Origin: Bacteroidales bacterium
Lineage (GTDB): Bacteria > Bacteroidota > Bacteroidia > Bacteroidales > UBA932
Reading direction: 5' to 3'
Length of the DNA stretch: 12,666 bases
NCBI GenBank assembly: GCA_004554455.1
Contig: SFMG01000036.1
Span: 1-12,666 of the forward strand
Positions 8,371 to 12,666 of the stretch are shown piece by piece (within the stretch, counting starts at the first letter, position 1; the number at the start of each line of letters is the position of its first letter). Both the position numbers and the translations under genes were made by a program. Below the pieces are notes generated by a model. That model ran no database searches. It was given only the letters and a program-made list of their open reading frames with translations, and was not told where the DNA came from.

Positions 8371-8386
8371 TAATAATATACATTAT
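8357..8386 (+). promoter_or_regulatory. Possible weak divergent promoter for the AAA+ ATPase gene
   Basis: TTTG at 8357-8360 is followed after 18 bases by TACATTAT (8379-8386), which keeps the TA and TT of the TAnnTTTG box but not its end. It would give a leader of roughly 250 bases before the ATG at 8640. I saw no better plus-strand candidate in the region. Confidence 0.3.
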
Positions 8387-8387
8387 T
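8372..8387. repeat. Small inverted repeat between the divergent promoters
   Basis: AATAAT (8372-8377) and ATTATT (8382-8387) are perfect 6-base arms around ATAC. The repeat sits directly upstream of the tra -33 element and over the candidate divergent -7 box, where an operator would be expected. In such AT-rich DNA it can also arise by chance. Confidence 0.35.
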
Positions 8388-8494
8388 CGTATGAAAAATT
8401 GACAAGGTAAACAAATCCTGACCTTTTCCGCCTTTGAAATCACTCCGCGAATCTGGCCCCGTGAGGGGGATGCCAAAACGCGCAAAAAGGGACA

Positions 8495-8520
8495 CGCCCG
8501 GCGGCGGGCGCATCATTTTT
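8495..8520 (+). terminator. Terminator-like hairpin in the leader of the AAA+ gene
   Basis: A 6-base GC stem, CGCCCG (8495-8500) with CGGGCG (8505-8510), has a 4-base loop and is followed four bases later by a run of five to six T within ATCATTTTT. It lies between the possible promoter and the gene start, so it might attenuate the gene. The gap between stem and T-run weakens the call. A T-run on the other strand (CTTTTT) lies a few bases from the stem as well. Confidence 0.35.
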
Positions 8521-8574
8521 CCGCTTGTCCTTTTGTCCTCCGCCTCCCTTTCCGGGCCTTCGTATGCTGTGTGA

Positions 8575-8589
8575 TTCCGGCAGCCGGAA
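8575..8589. repeat. Perfect 15-base palindrome upstream of the AAA+ gene
   Basis: TTCCGGC, a single A, then GCCGGAA form a perfect odd-length palindrome 50 bases before the ATG. As RNA it would be a 5-base stem with a GCAGC loop. It could be an operator or a leader hairpin; nothing else identifies it. Confidence 0.4.
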
Positions 8590-8639
8590 GGGCCCAGGAC
8601 ATACCGGGGCGCGGCAAGAGCGGATTCCTAACAACAGAC

Positions 8640-9872
8640 ATGAGCTACATTTTCCTGAAGACCATCCCCGATGGGGGATCGAACAGACTGAGGGCACTTC
8701 CCGGACAGAAATTCTCCGACGGTACGGAGATACCTACGGACCTTAACATACAGGCCGACTCGAAAGTGAGGGCCAGATGCCCCATAGGGACGGTGTTCTG
8801 CACCCCTTCACTCGAGATGAGGCAGAGCCGCAGCCGCGCCAGCGGTGACGGGCTGGCTCCCTTCATGGCTGCCATAGGCGGGATAACGCCGATAGGAGTT
8901 CCGGGAGACGAGCTGCAGCCCGATGCGCAGATGCTCTCCGAGTGGGACACCTACAGGACCGCAAACGGGAGCAGCATGGAGGCGCAGGAGCCGGAGCCCG
9001 AGGAGGACCTCTTCACCATGGCCGCGAGGAAGACCCTCCTGGAGAGGATACGCACCGAGGAGGAGTGGGCCGCACCTACCGTCGGGAAGGACGGGTTCGC
9101 CGTCGACTCCGGACGCTGGGAGATGGCCATGACCTTCATCCACAACCACGACAACCTCCTGCTGACAGGCCCTTCGGGAACGGGCAAGACGGAGCTGGTG
9201 ATGCTCGCCTGCCGCAAGCTGGGCATCAGCTGCCGCAAGTACAACATGGGAACGATGTCCGACCCGATGTCGGCCCTGCTGGGCGTGCACCGCATCAAGG
9301 ACGGCAAGTCCGTCTTCGAGCCGGCGCAGTTCCTCGAGGACATACAGAAGCCGGGCGTGGTCCTGCTGGACGAGCTGAACAGGGCTCCGCTGAATGCGCT
9401 GAACTACCTGATGAGCTGCCTCGACGGGACGAGGGAGATGCGCAACGACTACGTCTCCCCTGTGCAGATGGTCAAGGTCCATCCGGAGTGCACCTTCGTG
9501 GCTACGGCGAACATCGGAGCGGAGTTCGTCGGGACGAGCGACCTGGACCCTGCGCTCAGCTCCCGCTTCTTCCGCCTGCAGATGGAGTATCCTTCCGTGA
9601 GCGACGAGGCGGACGTGCTGGTTTCAAGGCACGGGATAAGGCTCAGCGATGCGATGAACATCGCAAAGGTGGCGAGGGACATACGCGACGCCTACTCCAA
9701 GGGAGAGCTCTCGACGGCTGTGACCGTGCGCCAGACGCTGATGACGGCCAAGCTCGTCTCCTGCGGATACTCGACACTGGAAGCACTCACGCAGATATTC
9801 CTGCCGTACTTCGAGGGCACGCCATCGGAAGGGGAGATGGGCATCGTCAACAAGATGTTCTGCGCAAGATAA
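8640..9872 (+). CDS. MoxR/CobS-like AAA+ ATPase
   Basis: The product is a 410-residue AAA+ ATPase of the MoxR/dynein-related (AAA_5) type. Walker A GPSGTGKT is at residues 177-184, Walker B VVLLDELNR has its Asp-Glu at 244-245, sensor-1 ATAN has Asn at 291, and a likely arginine finger lies in SSRFF (Arg309). The first ~150 residues form a separate N-terminal region, with an acidic run near QEPEPEEDLF, before the ATPase core. I chose the ATG at 8640 (MSYIFLKTIPDGG); the frame stays open to 8571, but that part does not look coded and there is no clear Shine-Dalgarno site at either. MoxR and CobS ATPases act as chaperone-like remodelling enzymes, normally with a von Willebrand factor A partner. 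None is in this window: the next gene belongs to a different, lower-GC module. Its role in the element is unknown. Confidence 0.85.
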   Translation: MSYIFLKTIPDGGSNRLRALPGQKFSDGTEIPTDLNIQADSKVRARCPIGTVFCTPSLEMRQSRSRASGDGLAPFMAAIGGITPIGVPGDELQPDAQMLSEWDTYRTANGSSMEAQEPEPEEDLFTMAARKTLLERIRTEEEWAAPTVGKDGFAVDSGRWEMAMTFIHNHDNLLLTGPSGTGKTELVMLACRKLGISCRKYNMGTMSDPMSALLGVHRIKDGKSVFEPAQFLEDIQKPGVVLLDELNRAPLNALNYLMSCLDGTREMRNDYVSPVQMVKVHPECTFVATANIGAEFVGTSDLDPALSSRFFRLQMEYPSVSDEADVLVSRHGIRLSDAMNIAKVARDIRDAYSKGELSTAVTVRQTLMTAKLVSCGYSTLEALTQIFLPYFEGTPSEGEMGIVNKMFCAR

Positions 9873-9881
9873 TCTTTATCA

Positions 9882-9922
9882 ATTTTATAATATCCGTTAA
9901 ATTCTAACGGATATTATAAAAT
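9882..9922. repeat. Perfect 18-bp inverted repeat before the rloA-like promoter
   Basis: Arms 9882-9899 and 9905-9922 are exact reverse complements with a 5-base AATTC spacer. The core of each arm is ATATCCGTTA or its complement. It ends three bases before the -33 TTTG of the downstream promoter and begins nine bases after the ATPase gene stop. It could be a terminator for the ATPase gene (though AT-rich with no clear T-run), an operator for the defence operon, or the mark of an insertion boundary. A partial copy of the arm, CCGTTAAA, recurs just after the promoter around 9968-9975. Confidence 0.85.
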
Positions 9923-9925
9923 AAA

Positions 9926-9956
9926 TTTGATATTTAACATAAATATCCTACATTTG
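9926..9956 (+). promoter_or_regulatory. Consensus Bacteroidetes promoter of the rloA/rloB-like operon
   Basis: TTTG (9926-9929), a 19-base spacer and TACATTTG (9949-9956) match the Bacteroidetes consensus TTTG-N19-TAnnTTTG at every fixed position. The ATPase gene starts at 9985, leaving a leader of about 20 bases. The cargo operon therefore has its own strong promoter and does not depend on the upstream gene. Confidence 0.85.
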
Positions 9957-9984
9957 CGTATGGAAACCGTTAAACAATATCGCT

Positions 9985-11337
9985 ATGCTACTGAGAGTAA
10001 TACTTGAGAATTTCTTCTCCTTCAAAGAACAGACAGAATTCAATCTATTTCCCAGCAGCCGCACGCAGCAACTTCCAGGTCATATTGTTCCTCAGGGTCA
10101 CACCAAAGTGCTCCGCTTAAGCGCAATCTATGGTGCCAACGGCGCGGGAAAAAGCAATCTCATCAAAGCGGTCTCTATTCTGCGCAACCTGGTGCGCGAC
10201 GGAACAATCGAGTCCATTTCATCCAGCTTCTATAAGATGCCATTCCTTCTCAACGACGAGACTCAGAATTCTCCGGTTTCGATTGCAGTTGAATTTTACC
10301 GGGAAGGGGTTATCTATTACTATACGCTGTCATTCGCCAAGGACTGCATTGTAAACGAGGAGCTGTACATCTCCGGAGAGAAGAGCGACGATCTTGTTTT
10401 CTCCAGAAGCAATGCGGATGGCGCCCAGAAGATAGAGTTCTACAAAGGATATATGGAGGAGAATCCGGCAAACGAAGTATTTGCCGAGGCACTGTCGGAG
10501 AAGATACTTGGGAAGACCGAACTGCTTCTTTCCTTTATGGGGGACAAATATTCCGAGGATATTCAGGCAATATCGAAAGCATATGACTGGTTCCTCAATG
10601 ATTTGGCGATTGTCAGCCCAAACGCAATGAGCGGCATAACGGCACATCAGCTTGACAAAAATCCCGAAATGCTTCAGCTTCTCAACAGGCTCCTTCCTGA
10701 AATGAATACCGGCATATCGAAGATTGTAATCAGGACTGCCATACTTCAGGAGAATGATGACACGCTGTCGCCGGGTCTCCGCCGAAGGATGCAGATCGCG
10801 AAGTCGGCCCCCGGAGTGGCCATACCTGCGGAAAACAGATTCGATTCACGCGTCCATGCGTCAGTGGTGTACGAGAACGGGGAGTGCCTCCTCAAGATGA
10901 TGCAGCCGATTCATGTCGACATCCTTGGAAATGAACGTCAGATGCCTCTGGAGAGCGAGTCGGACGGCACAATCAGGCTCATTGAATACATTCCGTTCAT
11001 TTACAGCATATTTAATGAGGACAAGACATTCCTCATAGACGAGATAGAAAGAAGCGTACATCCCGTGATGATCAAGGTCATCATATCCAAGATTTCCGAG
11101 AAGGAGTCCTGCCGCGGTCAGCTGATTTTCACGACACACGAGTCTTGTCTGCTCGACCAGAAGATACTTAGGGCGGACGAGATATGGCTCACCCAGAAGG
11201 ACGGCAACCAGGCGACGCAGATTTACCCGCTGAGCGATTTCAACATCCACAAGACAGCCAACATCGAGCACGGCTATCTCAATGGCCGCTACGGTGGAAT
11301 ACCGTTCCTTTCCAACCTGAAGGACCTTAACTGGTAG
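9985..11337 (+). CDS. RloA/AbiLi-like AAA (ABC/SMC-type) ATPase, AbiL-type defence system
   Basis: The product is a 450-residue ATPase of the AAA_15/AAA_21 (OLD/RloA-like) group. Walker A GANGAGKSN is at residues 50-58 after a typical lead-in (LLRVILENFFSFKE). A signature-like SDGT is at 326-329, Walker B FLIDEIERSVHP at 349-360, and the switch histidine in TTHES at residue 385. The middle (about 90-310) is a long helical insert. Such ATPases pair with an RloB-type effector in AbiL and, in a related design, with a TOPRIM protein in PARIS. There the ATPase is the sensor or scaffold, which I infer here. The next gene starts five bases after the stop, with its Shine-Dalgarno site overlapping this stop. 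Base composition is visibly less GC-rich than the tra genes, a sign of separate origin. The start at 9985 follows the promoter closely. Confidence 0.85.
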   Translation: MLLRVILENFFSFKEQTEFNLFPSSRTQQLPGHIVPQGHTKVLRLSAIYGANGAGKSNLIKAVSILRNLVRDGTIESISSSFYKMPFLLNDETQNSPVSIAVEFYREGVIYYYTLSFAKDCIVNEELYISGEKSDDLVFSRSNADGAQKIEFYKGYMEENPANEVFAEALSEKILGKTELLLSFMGDKYSEDIQAISKAYDWFLNDLAIVSPNAMSGITAHQLDKNPEMLQLLNRLLPEMNTGISKIVIRTAILQENDDTLSPGLRRRMQIAKSAPGVAIPAENRFDSRVHASVVYENGECLLKMMQPIHVDILGNERQMPLESESDGTIRLIEYIPFIYSIFNEDKTFLIDEIERSVHPVMIKVIISKISEKESCRGQLIFTTHESCLLDQKILRADEIWLTQKDGNQATQIYPLSDFNIHKTANIEHGYLNGRYGGIPFLSNLKDLNW

Positions 11338-11342
11338 GAGCT

Positions 11343-12011
11343 ATGATTCAGCGAAGAAGGATATACGAGAAGGCCTTGCCTTCCAAGGATGCGCAGAAGA
11401 TCTATGTCTTCTGTGAGGGTGACGACAGGGAGAAGAATTATTTCGACTTCTTCAGGGGAATGTCCTCCAACCTTGAGATTATTGCGATTCCGCCATACAA
11501 CCACAAGTCCTCTCCGAACAACCTCATAGAGCATGCCGAGCATCTCTTCGAAGGTGAGTCCCGGGAATACACTCTGGATTATAGCCAGAAGGATATCGTC
11601 TGGTTTGTGGTGGATACGGATGAATGGGAGGAGTGCGGTCTGATCCAATGCCTGCGCTCATACTGCAAGGGAAAGAATGATGGGAAGGATTACCCAGCCT
11701 GGAATGTCGCACAAAGCAATCCGTCATTTGAGATATGGTTATATTACCACGTTTATGAGAACAAACCAAATGACAAGGAAGTATCGTCATTTGCCACGTT
11801 CAAGGAATTTGTCAACAGCAAGATATCCGGCGGCTTTGACAGTACGATAATGCCTATTCATATCGAAGAGGCTATACGGAACTCATCAGCCAATTTCGAA
11901 TCGGACGGAGACAATCCATCATTGTACAGCACTGAAGTCCATAATCTCGGCAATGATATCATCAAATACGCCGGGAAGGACATCCAGTTGAAAAAGAAAA
12001 CTTTAATTTAG
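11343..12011 (+). CDS. RloB/AbiLii-like putative effector of the AbiL-type system
   Basis: The product is a 222-residue protein matching the RloB family. Its motifs in order are YVFCEGDDREKNYF with Glu25, WFVVDTDEW with Asp91 and Asp93, and SNPSFEIWLYYH with Asn126, Glu130, Trp132 and His136. The Glu plus Asp-x-Asp pattern resembles the metal-binding acidic set of TOPRIM-like nucleases, so a nuclease effector is plausible but not shown. A good Shine-Dalgarno sequence (TAGGAG) overlaps the stop of the ATPase gene, so the two are translationally coupled. The length is normal for the family. The C-terminus is lysine-rich (KKKTLI), and all motif residues are present, so the gene looks intact. Composition is low-GC like the ATPase gene. 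In the AbiL model the pair blocks phage growth by harming the infected cell. Confidence 0.85.
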   Translation: MIQRRRIYEKALPSKDAQKIYVFCEGDDREKNYFDFFRGMSSNLEIIAIPPYNHKSSPNNLIEHAEHLFEGESREYTLDYSQKDIVWFVVDTDEWEECGLIQCLRSYCKGKNDGKDYPAWNVAQSNPSFEIWLYYHVYENKPNDKEVSSFATFKEFVNSKISGGFDSTIMPIHIEEAIRNSSANFESDGDNPSLYSTEVHNLGNDIIKYAGKDIQLKKKTLI

Positions 12012-12052
12012 AGAGGATTCAGATTCGATTCCGTCATCGTTTGCTTCCTCTG

Positions 12053-12081
12053 CAAAGGTAGAGCATACATCCGCGTCCAAA
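12053..12081 (-). promoter_or_regulatory. Possible minus-strand promoter facing the rloB-like gene
   Basis: On the minus strand TACCTTTG (12060-12053), continuing with CA, fits TAnnTTTG exactly. A TTTG (12081-12078) lies 17 bases upstream, two bases closer than ideal. A transcript from it would run antisense into the 3' end of the rloB-like gene. It might instead be a leftover from the locus before insertion. Confidence 0.4.
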
Positions 12082-12099
12082 AGACCGGTCCAACAACCT

Positions 12100-12145
12100 A
12101 ATATGCTGAAATGGTACACACTACGTGCATCAATTTCAGCATATT
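12100..12145 (+). terminator. Inverted repeat with T-tract after the defence operon, possible terminator
   Basis: Perfect 13-base arms (12100-12112, 12133-12145; AATATGCTGAAAT and its complement) flank a 20-base loop. They are followed at once by a T-rich run (TTTCTTTTTCCC). The position, about 90 bases after the rloB-like stop, suits a terminator of that operon, though the stem is AT-rich and the loop long. It may also be a protein-binding site. Confidence 0.45.
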
Positions 12146-12162
12146 TCTTTTTCCCTTGATGC

Positions 12163-12204
12163 CGATGCTCTCTTCGGGCATCGTAAGCATCCGATGTCGG
12201 ATGC
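12163..12204 (+). repeat. Tandem hairpins ahead of the SSB gene
   Basis: Two stems follow each other: CGATGC (12163-12168) with GCATCG (12178-12183), and GCATCCGA (12187-12194) with TCGGATGC (12197-12204). All arms share the GATGC/GCATC core, so alternative pairings are possible. The second stem is followed by GTAATCTTTT, a weak T-run, and ends 18 bases before the ATG. It may be a leader attenuator or the binding site of a regulator. Confidence 0.5.
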
Positions 12205-12222
12205 GTAATCTTTTATTGATAT

Positions 12223-12561
12223 ATGGAACTTGAATGCATCAACCGTGTCGAGCTGCGAGGCATCGTCGGCACATCAAGAGTCACCGAGGTAGGTGACAGG
12301 AATCTCATCAACTTTTCACTCGCCACCAACTACGCTTACAAGGACAAGGACGGTTATCCGGTCATCGAGACCTGGCACACCTGCTCGGCCTGGGCGGGGA
12401 GGGAAGACGACCTGACGATGTACAGGAAGGGCACTCCTCTGCACATCGAGGGAAGGATACGCAACATACGCTACACCGACGCAAACGGCTGCGAGAGGAC
12501 CACACTGGAGGTGGTGGCGTCAAAGGTCGAAAGGGTCGAGCGGTCAGTTACCCCCGTCTAA
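12223..12561 (+). CDS. ssb: Single-stranded DNA-binding protein, short form
   Basis: The product is a 112-residue OB-fold single-stranded DNA-binding protein. The N-terminal strand NRVELRGIVGTS, the segment NLINFSLATNYAYKDKDG, the WHTCSAW core near residues 51-57, and the HIEGRIRNIRYTDANGCERT and TLEVVASKVE stretches are standard SSB features. Such proteins protect transferred single-stranded DNA during conjugation or replication of mobile elements. The usual flexible tail ending in an acidic tip (DDDIPF-like), which recruits partner proteins, is absent: the protein stops at VERSVTPV. The last five codons lie in the hairpin cluster that begins at 12542, and the stop codon sits in a hairpin loop, so the true tail may have been replaced by an inserted element. 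No clear promoter is visible upstream. Confidence 0.9.
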   Translation: MELECINRVELRGIVGTSRVTEVGDRNLINFSLATNYAYKDKDGYPVIETWHTCSAWAGREDDLTMYRKGTPLHIEGRIRNIRYTDANGCERTTLEVVASKVERVERSVTPV

Positions 12562-12664
12562 AGACGGGAGCTTGTAAAAGCTCCGGCTGACCAGACTAAG
12601 TGAAGCGGTTATCCGCGGAACTACGTTGGTTGAGAATACATAGGCACTCCGGGATATCTATCCC
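12542..12664 (+). other. Structured hairpin cluster resembling an IS200/IS605 end or guide-RNA scaffold
   Basis: An outer stem, GGTCAG (12542-12547) with CTGACC (12587-12592), is extended by CC/GG (12551-12552 with 12585-12586). It encloses two hairpins: CCCGTC-TAAA-GACGGG (12553-12568) and AGCTT-GTAA-AAGCT (12569-12582), the latter with a GNRA-type loop. Further hairpins follow: GCGG-TTAT-CCGC (12605-12616) and GGGATA-TC-TATCCC (12651-12664). The order of a TAAA-loop hairpin, then CTTGT, then a second hairpin resembles, from memory, the ends and omega-RNA scaffolds of IS200/IS605-type TnpB elements. No transposase or tnpB is in the window, so it could be the edge of an element continuing to the right or a miniature relic. 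Confidence 0.5.
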
Positions 12665-12666
12665 AG

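Larger units (their letters stand above)
8304..8639. other. Divergent intergenic control region, no gene seen
   Basis: This 336-base stretch separates the leftward tra operon from the rightward ATPase gene. The left 100 bases are AT-rich and hold the promoters. The rest is GC-rich and holds several hairpins: CCCC-GTGA-GGGG (8457-8468), CGCCCG-GCGG-CGGGCG (8495-8510) and the odd palindrome TTCCGGC-A-GCCGGAA (8575-8589). Short open frames on both strands here lack support as genes. I cannot exclude an oriT or a small RNA, but no known oriT motif was recognised. Confidence 0.6.
12012..12222. other. Intergenic region between the defence operon and ssb, no gene seen
   Basis: This 211-base stretch has no credible gene. 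It holds the minus-strand promoter-like sequence, the 13-base inverted repeat with T-tract, and the tandem hairpins described separately. A 9-codon minus-strand frame (12037-12008, MTESNLNPL) has AGAGGA upstream and follows the promoter-like sequence, but it is too short to call a gene. Confidence 0.6.

Noticed and set aside
8571..8639. Earlier start for the AAA+ ATPase gene
   Set aside because: The extra 23 residues overlap the palindrome and look non-coding in composition; the ATG at 8640 gives a sensible N-terminus.
8942..9907. Plus-strand frame of 321 codons within the AAA+ ATPase gene
   Set aside because: It is an alternative reading frame of the ATPase gene with heavy Gly, Arg and Asp bias and none of the AAA+ motifs.
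10330..11271. Minus-strand frames opposite the RloA-like gene
   Set aside because: Two frames of 105 and 136 codons lack start signals and family features. The plus strand carries full ATPase motifs across the same region.
12163..12204. CRISPR-like repeat
   Set aside because: The repeated GATGC/GCATC units are arms of hairpins, far too short and irregular in spacing for repeat-spacer units.
12562..12666. tRNA gene after ssb
   Set aside because: Several hairpins occur, but there is no acceptor stem pairing, TTCRA T-loop or anticodon arm in the right order.

Overview
The window looks like part of an integrative conjugative element (conjugative transposon) from a Bacteroidales bacterium. Three things point there: the gene set (TraE-TraN of the CTnDOT type), weak or absent Shine-Dalgarno sites before several genes, and promoters of the Bacteroidetes form TTTG-N19-TAnnTTTG. 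The tra genes are visibly GC-rich, which would suit a high-GC member such as Alistipes or a relative; the genus is a guess.

Layout. Positions 1-8303, all on the minus strand, are one tightly packed transfer operon. Read from its promoter (TATCTTTG, 8348-8341) it holds an unrecognised membrane-anchored protein, then traE, traF, traG (VirB4-type ATPase), traI, traJ, traK, a 44-residue traL-like gene, traM, and traN, which is cut by the left edge. Most junctions are ATGA overlaps or gaps of a few bases. Together these encode the core of a type IV secretion apparatus: inner-membrane pore and ATPase, periplasmic bridge and outer-membrane part. A separate traH is not seen between traG and traI.

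Positions 8304-8639 are a divergent control region. On the plus strand follows a MoxR/CobS-like AAA+ ATPase (8640-9872) whose usual von Willebrand-type partner is not in the window.

Positions 9873-12011 are a lower-GC cargo: a perfect 18-bp inverted repeat, a textbook Bacteroidetes promoter, and a two-gene operon of an SMC/ABC-type ATPase (RloA/AbiLi-like) and an RloB/AbiLii-like protein. This is the layout of AbiL-type anti-phage (abortive infection) systems. A possible promoter on the opposite strand points into the 3' end of this operon. Positions 12012-12222 hold inverted repeats.

Positions 12223-12561 encode a short single-stranded DNA-binding protein without the usual acidic tail. Its last codons run into a cluster of GC-rich hairpins (12542-12664) that resembles the end, or the guide-RNA scaffold, of an IS200/IS605-type element. 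The AbiL-type island and this structured end are the parts most worth a second look.
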